NCBI GenBank assembly: GCA_036567965.1
Contig: DATCTN010000030.1
Span: 124,001 to 188,000, forward strand
Reading direction: 5' to 3'
Source of the DNA: Candidatus Kryptoniota bacterium
GTDB lineage: Bacteria > Bacteroidota > Ignavibacteria > Kryptoniales > JAKASW01
Length of the DNA: 64,000 bases
The notes beneath the pieces are model-generated. The model was given only the letters and a program-made list of their open reading frames with translations. It searched no databases and had not been told where the DNA came from. Position numbers and translations under genes: made by a program. Of the stretch, positions 51,585 to 62,166 are shown one piece after another; position 1 is the stretch's first letter; each line of letters begins with the position of its first letter.

Positions 51585-51810
51585 ACAAAAGGAAAACCCG
51601 ACTTTCGAGGAGTCTTTGAAAAGGCTGGAAGAGATTGTCGAGGCTCTCGAGGCAGGTGATGCTCCGCTCGATGAATCGATAAAGCTGTACGAAGAAGGAA
51701 TGGCACTGGCAAAGTCTTGCATGACGCAATTGAACGAAGCTAAATTGAAGCTCAAGAAAATCCAGAAGGACTCAAGCGGTTCGCTGGAGGAAGGCGATCT
51801 CGAAATCTGA
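51568..51810 (+). CDS. xseB: Exodeoxyribonuclease VII small subunit
   Basis: An 80-residue helical subunit that assembles with XseA: TFEESLKRLEEIVEALEAGD, then APLDESIKLYEEGMALAKSC and the C-terminal LNEAKLKL, all diagnostic. The ATG at 51568 gives the usual length and has an AGGA site upstream; the frame is open further upstream inside xseA but that part is not homologous. It is followed by dxs after 11 bases, the common xseA-xseB-dxs arrangement with isoprenoid genes. Confidence 0.94.
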   Translation: MAKNVKQKENPTFEESLKRLEEIVEALEAGDAPLDESIKLYEEGMALAKSCMTQLNEAKLKLKKIQKDSSGSLEEGDLEI

Positions 51811-51821
51811 GCGGAGAGTGA

Positions 51822-53735
51822 ATGACTTACAAGTACCTGTATACCATAAATTCGCCAGCCGACCTGCGCAAATTAAACATCAACGAGCTGAAAGTCCTCG
51901 CGCAGGAGATCCGGGAATTCCTTATCGACACCATCTCGAAAATCGGCGGGCATCTCGGTGCGAGCCTCGGCTCCGTTGAATTGACACTGGCGCTTCATTA
52001 TGTGTTCAACACTCCCGACGACAAAATAGTGTGGGACGTCGGACACCAGGGATACATTCATAAGATTATCACCGGGCGACGTGACGTCTTCCAAACGATA
52101 AGACAGTATCAAGGCATCAGCGGCTTCCTGAAACGATCAGAAAGTCCGTACGACGTTTTCGGTGCAGGCCACGCCAGCACTTCGATCTCCGCTGCCCTGG
52201 GGATTGCGACGGCCCGCGACTTCAAGGGAGAGAAATTCAAAGTTGTTGCTGTCATCGGTGACGGAGCAATGACCGGAGGAATGGCTTACGAGGCGATGAA
52301 CAACGCCGGGCTCCTGAAGAAGAGTCTGATAATTGTGCTGAACGATAACCGCATGTCCATCGCCCCAAACGTCTGGTCAATCTCGAATTATTTCAGCAGT
52401 CTTACCGTTACGGGCGCCTACAATAAGTTCAAGTCCAATGTCTGGGACCTTACCGGCAAATTGGACTCCGTCGGTGATCGGATAAGGAAAGTGGCAGGTC
52501 GACTTGAAAGCGGCATGAAAGCGATCGTGACCCCGGGTATGCTGTTCGAAGCACTCGGGTTCAGATACTTCGGACCGTTTAACGGCCACAATCTCCCGCA
52601 GCTGGTCCGGACATTTGAGGAAGTGAAGGATCTCCCCGGAGCTAGATTGGTGCATGTCACGACAGAAAAGGGGAAGGGTTATCTCCCCGCTGAAGCAGAT
52701 GGGCAGAGGCTGCACGGGGTTGTCGCCTTCGACAAGATTACCGGGACACAGTTCAAGAAGGACGGCCCTCCCGCACTTACAAAAGTTTTCGGCGAAGCTC
52801 TTCTTGAGATTGCGAAGGCAAACAAGAAAGTAGTCGGTGTGACTGCTGCCATGCCGGACGGGACCGGTCTTAACATACTTCAAAGAGAGATGCCCGAAAA
52901 GTTTTTCGACGTTGGTATAGCCGAGCAGCACGCTGTCACGTTCTGCGCCGGGATGGCAACTGAGGGATATATCCCTGTTGCTGCGATCTATTCGACTTTC
53001 CTTCAAAGAGCCTTCGATCAAATAATTCACGACATTGCCATTCAGCATCTTCATGTCGTCTTCGTTCTCGATCGCGGAGGTCTGGTTGGTGCGGACGGAC
53101 CCACGCACCATGGCGCGTTCGACCTCACGTATTTGCGCCTCGTACCTGGAATGGTGATCATGGCGCCGAAAGACGAGAACGAGCTTCGAGACATGCTGCT
53201 GACTGCGGTTAATCTCAGCGGCGGCCCTGTCGCAATCAGGTATCCGCGCGGAAACGCGCTTGGACTAGCACGGAAGATCATGGAAGAAATTCCAATCGGA
53301 ACGGGCGAAATACTGCGAGCCGGCGAAGACGTGGTAATTCTCGCAATTGGTGCGATGGTACAACATGCAATGCATGCAGCGGATATTCTCAGCAAAAAGG
53401 GGATACACGCCGAAGTTGCAAACATGAGGTTCGTAAAGCCTGTCGATCTTGCCCTGTTGTCCGAGATCGCCGACAGGTTCGATCACATCGTTACAGTCGA
53501 AGACAACACGATCAGGGGAGGGTTCGGAAGCGCGATACTCGAGTCGCTCCAGGAGATTGGCAAGACCCGGAGCGTGCTGTGCATGGGTTTGCCGGACTCT
53601 TTTGTGGAACAAGGGACTCCTCAGCAGCTTTACGAGCTGGTCGGCCTGCACCCCGAAGGCATCGCAGCACGTGTTGCCGACTTTCTTAAAACCGAGGGGA
53701 AAACACCAGTTAAACGAATTGCGGCGGGCAAATAA
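51822..53735 (+). CDS. dxs: 1-deoxy-D-xylulose-5-phosphate synthase
   Basis: Condenses pyruvate and glyceraldehyde 3-phosphate, the first step of the MEP isoprenoid pathway. The 637-residue protein has the thiamine-diphosphate site GDGAMTGGMAYEAMNNAG with the downstream Asn (NDN) near residues 145-175, GHQGYIHKIITGR, GAGHASTSISAALG, EQHAVTFCAGMA near residue 367, and the C-terminal transketolase domain with RYPRGNALG. A GGAG site precedes the ATG. It follows xseB by 11 bases. Confidence 0.96.
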   Translation: MTYKYLYTINSPADLRKLNINELKVLAQEIREFLIDTISKIGGHLGASLGSVELTLALHYVFNTPDDKIVWDVGHQGYIHKIITGRRDVFQTIRQYQGISGFLKRSESPYDVFGAGHASTSISAALGIATARDFKGEKFKVVAVIGDGAMTGGMAYEAMNNAGLLKKSLIIVLNDNRMSIAPNVWSISNYFSSLTVTGAYNKFKSNVWDLTGKLDSVGDRIRKVAGRLESGMKAIVTPGMLFEALGFRYFGPFNGHNLPQLVRTFEEVKDLPGARLVHVTTEKGKGYLPAEADGQRLHGVVAFDKITGTQFKKDGPPALTKVFGEALLEIAKANKKVVGVTAAMPDGTGLNILQREMPEKFFDVGIAEQHAVTFCAGMATEGYIPVAAIYSTFLQRAFDQIIHDIAIQHLHVVFVLDRGGLVGADGPTHHGAFDLTYLRLVPGMVIMAPKDENELRDMLLTAVNLSGGPVAIRYPRGNALGLARKIMEEIPIGTGEILRAGEDVVILAIGAMVQHAMHAADILSKKGIHAEVANMRFVKPVDLALLSEIADRFDHIVTVEDNTIRGGFGSAILESLQEIGKTRSVLCMGLPDSFVEQGTPQQLYELVGLHPEGIAARVADFLKTEGKTPVKRIAAGK

Positions 53736-53738
53736 AGT

Positions 53739-54740
53739 ATGGAAGAAATTAAATTAGGAGTCATCGGGGGCGGTGCAATCGCGCAGATAATTCATCTCCC
53801 TCTTCTGAAAAAGCTTGACGGAGTAAAGGTCATCGCCCTGGCCGAGCAGGATAAGCAAAAACTGCAGATCCTCGGTCAGCAGCACGGAATTCAGAAACTG
53901 TACCATAATACAGCCGACCTTCTGGCTGATCCTGAAATCGATGCAGTGGATATTTGTACGACCTCTGATACTCACTTTGATATAGCGCTCAAGGCGCTCA
54001 ATGCCGGGAAAAATGTTTTGATTGAAAAGCCTCCCACTATAAATCATTCCGAGTGTGAAACGCTTGCTAAGACAGCGGAGGAGAAGGGAAAGGTGGTCCT
54101 TGCAGCAATGAACAATCGGTTCCGCGCCGACTTCATGATGCTGAAAAGCTATCTTCTGGAAAAGCAGCTCGGCGATGTGTTCTATGTGAACGCTGCCTGG
54201 CATAAGCAGGAACCGAGCACCAAGATGCATCTGAGCTCGAATCCGCAGTCGAGACGCGGTGTTACGTTGGACCTTGGCATCGTCCTCATCGACCTCGCGC
54301 TCTGGCTCCTTAATTTCCCGAAAGTGATCGCGGTTAACTCCGCACTTTTCAGCCGCAGGTTCAAGAAGATCGAAGACACTGCTCTTATTACACTCAGAAC
54401 AAAAAACGGCGCGATGATAAGACTCGATGCGAGCTGGGGCCTTCAGCAACCCGATGAGAGTTTCAAATTCGAATTGTACGGAACGAATGGCAGCGCGACT
54501 CTCAACCCGCTGATTCTTCATCACAGAGTCAAGGACGAGCTTGTCAGCCTCACTCCAATCCAAAATTCGAAATTTGAAAACGTGTTCAAGAGAAGTTACG
54601 AGACAGAGCTTTCGAATTTTGTGAGGTTCCTGACCGGGGTGAAGTCGGACATGCCGACAATTACTCAAATGTGCCAGGTAATGAAAGTAGTGGACGCCGC
54701 GTATGCGTCCGCGAAGCGGGAAGGCGCTGTCAAGTTGTAA
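53739..54740 (+). CDS. Gfo/Idh/MocA-family oxidoreductase
   Basis: A 333-residue NAD(P)-dependent dehydrogenase: Rossmann start IKLGVIGGGAIAQIIHLPLL, then DAVDICTTSDTHFDIALKALNAGKNVLIEKPPTI with the conserved EKP catalytic motif near residue 95, and a C-terminal alpha/beta domain. The sugar or other substrate cannot be deduced. It lies three bases after dxs, and its TAA stop overlaps the next ATG (TAATG), so it is part of the same transcript. Confidence 0.9.
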   Translation: MEEIKLGVIGGGAIAQIIHLPLLKKLDGVKVIALAEQDKQKLQILGQQHGIQKLYHNTADLLADPEIDAVDICTTSDTHFDIALKALNAGKNVLIEKPPTINHSECETLAKTAEEKGKVVLAAMNNRFRADFMMLKSYLLEKQLGDVFYVNAAWHKQEPSTKMHLSSNPQSRRGVTLDLGIVLIDLALWLLNFPKVIAVNSALFSRRFKKIEDTALITLRTKNGAMIRLDASWGLQQPDESFKFELYGTNGSATLNPLILHHRVKDELVSLTPIQNSKFENVFKRSYETELSNFVRFLTGVKSDMPTITQMCQVMKVVDAAYASAKREGAVKL

Positions 54741-55513
54741 TGCCCCAGGTCGTGCTTCTGACCGACTTCGGCAATAGAGACTACTTCGTCGGAGTCATGA
54801 AAGGGGTGATCACCGGAGTGAATCCGGTCGCCAGAATCATAGATCTCACCCATTCGATCAGCCGTCAATCGGTTCCCGAGGCGGCGTTTGTTCTCTGGGC
54901 TTCACGGAGATCGTTTCCCGATGATGCCGTCTTTGTCTGCGTGGTCGATCCCGGCGTCGGAAGCGAGAGGAAAATCATCTGCGGGGAAATCGATGGACAA
55001 CTCTTCATTGCTCCTGATAACGGCTTGTTAGATTTCGTAGTAGCCGATGGGAGGTCCAGCCGGTTTTTCGAAGTCTCGAACAAGAGTTTTTTCCGCCAGG
55101 AGGTCAGTACGACATTTCATGGACGAGATATTTTCGCGCCGGTTGCGGGACACATTTCACGCGGGACCAGATTGACCGAATTTGGCGAGTCCTTCAAATA
55201 TCTCTCCGTCCGTCCTTTCCATTTACCTCTGGTCGACGGAGTTAATGTCGGACGGATCGTGTACCAGGATGTGTTTGGGAACGTCGTCACTAATTTGGAT
55301 TGGCATGACTCGCTCACTGGCGGTAAGGCCGTACTTAAGATCGGTAAGAAAACAATCAAAAGATTCTTCAAAACGTATTCGGAGTCGAAGGGAAATGACC
55401 TCGTCGGGATAAAGGGGAGTACTGGCCTTTTGGAAGTTGCCATCAATCAGGGGGATGCCGCGAAGGCTCTGAAGTCGAGGATTGCACTGAAGCTTACACT
55501 TAAGAAGAACTGA
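54740..55513 (+). CDS. SAM hydrolase/hydroxide adenosyltransferase (DUF62)
   Basis: A 257-residue member of the DUF62/SAM hydroxide adenosyltransferase family, which converts S-adenosylmethionine to adenosine and methionine and is related to fluorinase and chlorinase. Motifs: LLTDFGNRDYFVGVMKGV, VVDPGVGSERKII near residue 72, APDNGLLDFV and FHGRDIFAPVAGH. The ATG at 54740 shares a base with the previous stop. A longer frame from 54671 falls within the previous gene and would add non-homologous residues. Its physiological role is not established. Confidence 0.9.
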   Translation: MPQVVLLTDFGNRDYFVGVMKGVITGVNPVARIIDLTHSISRQSVPEAAFVLWASRRSFPDDAVFVCVVDPGVGSERKIICGEIDGQLFIAPDNGLLDFVVADGRSSRFFEVSNKSFFRQEVSTTFHGRDIFAPVAGHISRGTRLTEFGESFKYLSVRPFHLPLVDGVNVGRIVYQDVFGNVVTNLDWHDSLTGGKAVLKIGKKTIKRFFKTYSESKGNDLVGIKGSTGLLEVAINQGDAAKALKSRIALKLTLKKN

Positions 55514-55517
55514 GACC

Positions 55518-56618
55518 ATGTTGAGTGACGAAGATATAATGCTGAGGTGTATACGCCTTGCGGCGAACGGATTGGGATCTGTCAGTCCGAACCCGCTCGT
55601 AGGATGTGTGATAGTCAAGGATGGCAGAATCATTGGAGAAGGCTATCACGAGAAATTCGGCGGGCCTCACGCGGAAGTTAACGCGATCCGCTCCGCGACT
55701 GAGGATGTAGCGGGCTCAACGGTCTATGTCAACCTGGAGCCGTGCGATTTCCAGGGAAAGACTCCCCCTTGCACGGATCTCCTGATTGAGAAGCGCGTAA
55801 AGAAAGTCATTGTGGCAATGCTCGATCCCAATCCGAGAGTCAACGGCGGCGGCGTGAAGAAATTGCGGGCGGCTGGAGTCGAAGTGGAGCTGGGCGTTTG
55901 CGCCGAAGCGGCTCACATCTTGAACGAAGTTTTTACCTACTATATCTCAAAGAAGCTTCCGTTTGTCGTGTTGAAAGTCGCTCAGTCGATTGACGGCAAG
56001 GTTGCCCTGAAGAATGGCAGATCTAAATACATCACATCCGCCGACTCGCTGAGGAGAGTTCATGAGCTGCGCAGGACGTATGATTCCGTTCTAGTCGGCG
56101 CCGGGACAGTCAGGAGCGACGATCCCCTTCTGACTGTGAGACTGGTTGAAGGAAGGTCGCCTAAAAGGATTATCCTGGACGGAAAACTATCAGTCTCCAC
56201 TAAATCAAAAATGTTTCGAAATAAAGACGCACCGACGATCCTCTTCTATTCCAAGTCAATGGAAAACAAGAACAACATCCGCAAGAAGTTGAGGGAACTT
56301 GAAGCGCTCGGCGTCGAGACCCACGCGTTGAAGGGCAGGACCAGCACCAGCTTAAGTCTAACTTTGGTCCTCAGGTCCTTGACGAAAATGCAAATCGCTT
56401 CCGTACTTGTAGAGGGTGGTGTAAAGATATTTTCCGATTTCATAAATCAGGGACTTGTCGATAAAATTCATATCTTCGTGGCGCCGAAGATCATTGGCGC
56501 GGGAAAGAGTTTTTCAGACGGTTTCGAGCTGTCAGATGTCTCGCGATCTAAAATTATAAGGGATTTGCAATTCAGTCAGGTCGGACCGGATTTGCTTCTG
56601 ACGGGTTACTTCAAGTGA
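55518..56618 (+). CDS. ribD: Bifunctional diaminohydroxyphosphoribosylaminopyrimidine deaminase/reductase
   Basis: Two consecutive steps of riboflavin synthesis in one 366-residue protein. The N-terminal deaminase has the zinc motif HAEVNAIRSA and PCDFQGKTPPCTDLLIEK near residues 50-90. The C-terminal reductase (from about 145) has LKVAQSIDGKVALKNGRSKYIT and VLVEGGVKIFSDF, and ends FSQVGPDLLLTGYFK. It lies four bases after the SAM hydrolase gene. A shorter RibD-C fold is also found in the DHFR-like proteins at 34127 and 36125. Confidence 0.95.
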   Translation: MLSDEDIMLRCIRLAANGLGSVSPNPLVGCVIVKDGRIIGEGYHEKFGGPHAEVNAIRSATEDVAGSTVYVNLEPCDFQGKTPPCTDLLIEKRVKKVIVAMLDPNPRVNGGGVKKLRAAGVEVELGVCAEAAHILNEVFTYYISKKLPFVVLKVAQSIDGKVALKNGRSKYITSADSLRRVHELRRTYDSVLVGAGTVRSDDPLLTVRLVEGRSPKRIILDGKLSVSTKSKMFRNKDAPTILFYSKSMENKNNIRKKLRELEALGVETHALKGRTSTSLSLTLVLRSLTKMQIASVLVEGGVKIFSDFINQGLVDKIHIFVAPKIIGAGKSFSDGFELSDVSRSKIIRDLQFSQVGPDLLLTGYFK

Positions 56619-56687
56619 TCATTGTATAGTGAGGTTACGAAGAAGCTTCTTTGTCATTTTCTAAATGGCTAATCAGAAAGAGGAATC

Positions 56688-57272
56688 ATGTTCACGGGAA
56701 TTGTGGAAGCAATGGGGAGTATTAGAGAAATTCGGAAGCTCAGTTCCGGCGCGAGGAAGATTACCATCGAGACTCCATTTGTGGATCTTGCGCCCGGAGA
56801 CAGTCTCTCGGTGAACGGAGTATGCCTGACAGTCGTTGAAAAAAAAGATGAAAACGTTTCTTTAGAAGCCGTTGAAGAAACGATTAAGAAGACATCGTTA
56901 GGCGATTTGAAGAGTGGAGATGCTGTGAACCTGGAGAGGGCCGCGACTTTGAACAGCCGACTCGGCGGTCATCTCGTCCAGGGTCACGTCGATGCGACCG
57001 GAAAAGTAATAGCTATACGCAAGCTTCCGTTGAGCTGGATGTTCCAGTTCAGGATCCCGCCCCGTTTAATGAAGTACTTGATCCCTGTGGGAAGTATAGC
57101 TATCAACGGCGTTAGTCTCACGGTCGCGGAGAAACTGAAGGATTCATTCAAGGTCGCGATCATACCCCACACGTTTGACAACACGGTCTTCAAGAACTTT
57201 CGCGTCGGAAGTATCGTTAATATAGAGATCGATTTGATAGCAAAGTATGTGGAGAGTCTTCTGAAAAAATAA
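56688..57272 (+). CDS. ribE: Riboflavin synthase alpha chain
   Basis: Dismutates two 6,7-dimethyl-8-ribityllumazines into riboflavin and the pyrimidine precursor. The 194-residue product shows the internal duplication: FTGIVEAMGSIREI and DSLSVNGVCLTVVE in the first barrel, and RLGGHLVQGHVDATGKV and GSIAINGVSLTVAEKL in the second, with the C-terminal helix. No ribBA or ribH follows, so the pathway is only partly clustered here. No FMN riboswitch is seen in the 69 bases upstream. Confidence 0.94.
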   Translation: MFTGIVEAMGSIREIRKLSSGARKITIETPFVDLAPGDSLSVNGVCLTVVEKKDENVSLEAVEETIKKTSLGDLKSGDAVNLERAATLNSRLGGHLVQGHVDATGKVIAIRKLPLSWMFQFRIPPRLMKYLIPVGSIAINGVSLTVAEKLKDSFKVAIIPHTFDNTVFKNFRVGSIVNIEIDLIAKYVESLLKK

Positions 57273-57273
57273 G

Positions 57274-58020
57274 ATGGCACGCAAGATTTATTATCGAGTG
57301 AGAGAGAACGGACTCAATTTCATATCGGACGAGGAATGGGAAGGGATTGAATCTCTTCAAAGGTGGTACAACAGTGAATTCTTCTGGACCGGTGGAAAGA
57401 TAAATCTCAGGCGGTTTGTCGTGTTCCCGAATTACGATGTGGTCGGGGCAAAAGTGAAAGGAATCCGGGAACAATTTTCCGGTATGATTGCCGGGGGCTA
57501 CTCGGAGTCGGAAGCATTAAGTGAGCTTGAATCGCGCGGACTCATTATCGTGAAGAGGGGCGGTTACGAGGACGGGATGCTCGGGAGCGGGTTCACGCGG
57601 GTGGCTGACAACGAGTTCAACGCGTTCCTTGTTCTCGATTTTCTGCTGAAAGCATCGAGGCTTGCGCCGACTGCCTCATTCGAGATATTCGACGAAGGGA
57701 GATTCGTCAAGACCCGCGAGTTAATACTTAAGAACGCGGATGCTCTCGTTGATTTGAGGTCGACTTCGGAAGAGGACGTGGAAAGCGTGAAATTCTCGAG
57801 GAAAGTGTTCGCAGTGGTGAATCCCGACAAGTACGACGGGCACCCTCCGTTCTCAAATTGTGTTGATGAGTTTAACGAGCTTTTGCCCTACGAGAAAGTG
57901 AGAGTGGTCGAGAATTGGAATTGGCTGGGTTACGAAAGCAAAGCTGATTACGATTTTAACGGAGATGACTTCTACGGATTCGACCTTAACGAAAAGCTCT
58001 GTCACGTGTTTTTCATATAA
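57274..58020 (+). CDS. Unrecognised cytoplasmic protein coupled to ribE
   Basis: A 248-residue acidic, aromatic-rich protein with no signal peptide or membrane segment. Visible parts are [21 protein letters not shown] at the start, [13 protein letters not shown] near residue 46, a helical segment [11 protein letters not shown] near 80, and an acidic Trp/Tyr-rich end (residues 210-248, including [20 protein letters not shown]). I recognise no family or catalytic motif. The ATG is one base after the ribE stop, so translational coupling is likely. The peroxiredoxin gene follows by 13 bases. Confidence 0.7.
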   Translation: MARKIYYRVRENGLNFISDEEWEGIESLQRWYNSEFFWTGGKINLRRFVVFPNYDVVGAKVKGIREQFSGMIAGGYSESEALSELESRGLIIVKRGGYEDGMLGSGFTRVADNEFNAFLVLDFLLKASRLAPTASFEIFDEGRFVKTRELILKNADALVDLRSTSEEDVESVKFSRKVFAVVNPDKYDGHPPFSNCVDEFNELLPYEKVRVVENWNWLGYESKADYDFNGDDFYGFDLNEKLCHVFFI

Positions 58021-58033
58021 ATTGGAGGATGAG

Positions 58034-58561
58034 ATGATAAGGAAATTCATTATGCCGCTTATGGCGCTGATGGTTTGCGCTGCCACAAACGTTTTTGCCG
58101 GGGTGACGCCCAAAGCCGGCGACAAAGCACCCGACTTCAAGTTGCAAGGCAACGACGGCAAGATGCACAAGCTGAGCGACTTTAAAGGGGAGTATGTGGT
58201 CCTCTATTTTTATCCTGCTGATGAAACCTCTGGCTGCACAACCGAAGCTTGCAGTTTTCGGGATGGCATCTCCGATATTACAAAGGCCGGCGCCAAGGTC
58301 ATCGGAGTAAGCGTTCAAGATGTTAAATCGCATCAGGATTTTGTAAAGAAGTATGGACTCAATTTCCTGCTGCTTGCTGATCCGAAGATGAAAGTTGTAA
58401 ATGAGTATGGCGTCTATAATCCAACGTGGAAAGTAGCGAGTAGAGTCACGTTCATCATCGCTCCGGACGGAAAGATCGCGAAGGTATATCCGAAGGTTAA
58501 TCCCGAAGGTCATGCTAAGGAAGTTCTTGCGGACCTGCAGGCAATAAAGAACAGAACCTGA
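58034..58561 (+). CDS. Exported peroxiredoxin of the BCP/PrxQ type
   Basis: A thiol peroxidase of 175 residues that reduces peroxides with thioredoxin-like donors. It carries a signal peptide (residues about 1-22, ending VFA) and then the peroxiredoxin domain with [10 protein letters not shown] and the active site [17 protein letters not shown]. There, peroxidatic Cys68 and Cys73 five residues later give the BCP pattern. The ATG at 58034 has GGAGG nearby. An upstream in-frame start at 57965 lies in the preceding gene and lacks a signal peptide. The periplasmic location is unusual for BCP-type enzymes and notable. Confidence 0.9.
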   Translation: MIRKFIMPLMALMVCAATNVFAGVTPKAGDKAPDFKLQGNDGKMHKLSDFKGEYVVLYFYPADETSGCTTEACSFRDGISDITKAGAKVIGVSVQDVKSHQDFVKKYGLNFLLLADPKMKVVNEYGVYNPTWKVASRVTFIIAPDGKIAKVYPKVNPEGHAKEVLADLQAIKNRT

Positions 58562-58582
58562 AGTATTTCAGAAGTCAGATTT

Positions 58583-58618
58583 GAGCTGTCCGCTAAATAG
58601 GCGGACGGCTCTTTTTTT
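58583..58618 (+). terminator. Rho-independent terminator between the peroxiredoxin and DUF971 genes
   Basis: An 11-base-pair stem (58583-58593 with 58601-58611, one G-T pair), seven-base loop and seven T residues at 58612-58618. The T-tract ends at the ATG at 58619, only 13 bases before the GTG at 58631 chosen as the DUF971 start. Confidence 0.85.
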
Positions 58619-58630
58619 ATGGAGCAGAGA

Positions 58631-58957
58631 GTGCAGCCGAGACAATTCAAAAAGATCAACGAAGGCGAGGTTCTAGTTTCATGGGACGACGGAAAGGAGT
58701 TCGTCATCCCGCTCAAATATCTTCGGGACAGATGTCCGTGCGCGTCTTGTGCGGGCGAGACGGTCCTTTGGCGGGAGTATAAGCCCGTCACTTTGCCTGT
58801 GCTTGTGCCGGGCAAGTACGAACTTGAATCGGCTGAAGTGGTCGGGAACTATGCGATCGCTCTCGGTTGGAAAGATGGGCATAACACAGGGTTATACGCT
58901 TTCGATTTTCTCCGCAGGATATGCGACGAACAATCAAGACAATCTTCACCCGCATGA
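58631..58957 (+). CDS. DUF971 family protein
   Basis: A 108-residue protein with the DUF971 core: VLVSWDDGKEFVIPLKYLRDRCPCASC and the later YAIALGWKDGHNTGLYAFDFLRRIC, matching a family found fused to or beside Fe-S and ATP-dependent assembly proteins (gamma-butyrobetaine-dioxygenase N-domain-like). The two Cys in CPCASC could bind iron or zinc. Two starts are possible: the ATG at 58619 lies in the T-tract of the terminator and has no ribosome-binding site, while the GTG at 58631 has GGAG six bases upstream and is preferred. Confidence 0.85.
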   Translation: MQPRQFKKINEGEVLVSWDDGKEFVIPLKYLRDRCPCASCAGETVLWREYKPVTLPVLVPGKYELESAEVVGNYAIALGWKDGHNTGLYAFDFLRRICDEQSRQSSPA

Positions 58958-58986
58958 ATTTTCGTACAATGAGAAATGTGAAATGA

Positions 58987-59024
58987 AAAAGGCGGCAGCC
59001 TGGGAAGCCGTCGCCTTTTCATTT
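58987..59024. terminator. Bidirectional terminator between DUF971 and degP genes
   Basis: An inverted repeat of about 13 base pairs with a mismatch (58987-58999 with 59007-59019), flanked by A residues on the left and T residues on the right, so it can work on both strands between the convergent genes. Confidence 0.75.
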
Positions 59025-59041
59025 TCAGGAGTGGAGCAAAA

Positions 59042-60583
59042 TTATTTTTCCGGTATTCCTAGTGCCAGGAATTCGTTTGCCTTTGCAGATGTGGTCACCC
59101 TGAAGAGGAGTGCGTCACCGGGTTTATGCGAGTCGACGATCTTCTCAAGATCCCGGGAAGACTTGATCGAATTATTATCCACGCTCGTTATTAGATCGCC
59201 CTTCTGAATACCACGACTTTGGGCCACGCTGCCAGAGGCAACATCTGTAACCAAAACGCCGTTCTTAGCATCGTATTTGTCCAGCGTCTGTTTGTCGGCG
59301 TCCTGAACCGTGAGGCCGAGCGTTCCAAGATTTGCACTTGAATTGTCACTGCCGTTCGCGACTGCCGCGAAGGTCTCTCCGCTTCTTTCTTTGAGCTCAA
59401 CGGAAATATCTTTCGTTTTACCGTCACGCATGATTTCAACGTCAACCTTGTCTCCGGGTCTCTTCGAGGCGACGAGGGCCTGAAGCTGATTGGCTTGCTC
59501 GATCTTTTCGTCGTTGAACTTCAAGATGACGTCGCCCGGCTTGATGCCTGACTCCTCGGCGGGGGAATTGGACTGAACGGACTGTACCAGCACACCTCTG
59601 GCGTTTGTCATCCCGAGTGCCTTTGCCATCGTCTCATCGACATCCTGGATCTGTACGCCCATGTATGGGCGAACAACTTTTCCGTTGGAAATCAGATCTT
59701 CCGCCACCTTCCGCGCTATATTTATCGGGACGGCGAATCCGTAGCCTTCATAAGTTCCGGTGTTGGTTGCAATCGCGGTGTTTATCCCAACCACCTGGCC
59801 CTGGAGGTCGACCAAGGGTCCTCCGCTGTTTCCGGGATTGATTACCGCGTCCGTCTGGATGAAGTCCTCTATGCCGTACTGGTTCTGGATAATGTTAATG
59901 TTGCGCCCCAGCGCACTTATGATCCCCTGCGTGACTGTGTAGTTTAGTCCCATCGGATTACCGATCGCGACTACCCATTGACCGACGTGAACGCTGTCGG
60001 AATTTCCAAGTGCGACACAGGGAAGGTTGTCCCCCTTTATCTTTATTACTGCAACGTCGGTAGTGGGATCGCGGCCGACCAGCTTCGCGTCGAATGTTCT
60101 CTTATCGGTGAGTGTGACCTTTATGCCGTGATCGTCCGCGCCCTGCACGACGTGATTGTTCGTAATGATGTAACCATCCGAATTTACGATCACGCCTGAT
60201 CCGAGCGCGTGTTCAGGCGAAGGTGCCTGCTGGGGAAAATTGAAATTGTGGAACGGAAATTCAGGACCGAAAAAGAATTTGAACATATTATTTCCGTGCT
60301 GATCCTGGCCATCCGGAACAGTGACCGCTTTAGGTGTGGTTGTGACCTGGATCTGGACCACTGCCGGTGTGACCGCCTTTGCGACATTACTGAAGGCATT
60401 ACTCAATTCTTCGACTGCAGAAGGCACCGCCGTGATAGGCGCACTCTCAGCTCCAAGCCTGATGTCTTTCCCGGAGTTCTCCATCTTCCCGAATGAAAGA
60501 CCCATTGTAAACGCAAATACGAGAGCTGTCACGCTCAAAGCTCCCACTCCCAAGAGTATTTTTCTTCTCGTTGATTTCACCAT
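59042..60583 (-). CDS. Periplasmic serine protease DegP/HtrA (Do-like)
   Basis: A quality-control protease/chaperone of the periplasm, 513 residues. One transmembrane or signal segment (about 8-30) precedes the trypsin-like domain, with the catalytic triad His144 (TNNHVVQG), Asp176 (TTDVAVIKIK) and Ser253 (GNSGGPL). Two PDZ domains follow (about 305-400 and 420-510), with GVLVQSVQSNSPAEESGIKPGD at the start of the first. The start at 60583 is chosen because AAGGAG lies eight bases upstream on the minus strand. An earlier in-frame start at 60637 would displace the signal segment. Confidence 0.93.
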   Translation of the reverse strand: MVKSTRRKILLGVGALSVTALVFAFTMGLSFGKMENSGKDIRLGAESAPITAVPSAVEELSNAFSNVAKAVTPAVVQIQVTTTPKAVTVPDGQDQHGNNMFKFFFGPEFPFHNFNFPQQAPSPEHALGSGVIVNSDGYIITNNHVVQGADDHGIKVTLTDKRTFDAKLVGRDPTTDVAVIKIKGDNLPCVALGNSDSVHVGQWVVAIGNPMGLNYTVTQGIISALGRNINIIQNQYGIEDFIQTDAVINPGNSGGPLVDLQGQVVGINTAIATNTGTYEGYGFAVPINIARKVAEDLISNGKVVRPYMGVQIQDVDETMAKALGMTNARGVLVQSVQSNSPAEESGIKPGDVILKFNDEKIEQANQLQALVASKRPGDKVDVEIMRDGKTKDISVELKERSGETFAAVANGSDNSSANLGTLGLTVQDADKQTLDKYDAKNGVLVTDVASGSVAQSRGIQKGDLITSVDNNSIKSSRDLEKIVDSHKPGDALLFRVTTSAKANEFLALGIPEK

Positions 60584-60750
60584 TGTGCTATCTCCTTTTT
60601 TACAATTAAATATTGTCCCGAACCCATGAATCGACAATTAAAATGAAATGAAAAGATTTTCATGAAGGATGAGAGGGACAAGCTGTCCGATGGCTGGATT
60701 TTGTGATTGAAAGTCTGGCCTGTGAAATCTATATTATTTGAAAAAATTAA

Positions 60751-62165
<1,415 letters not shown>

Positions 62166-62166
<1 letters not shown>

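Noticed and set aside
52377-54668. Long antisense open frames opposite dxs and the Gfo/Idh gene (244 and 304 codons)
   Set aside because: They lie wholly opposite well-conserved genes, show no recognisable domain, and have no ribosome-binding sites; such frames arise from codon bias.
55514-56687. FMN riboswitch before ribD or ribE
   Set aside because: There are only 4 bases before ribD, and the 69 bases before ribE lack the conserved FMN riboswitch core.
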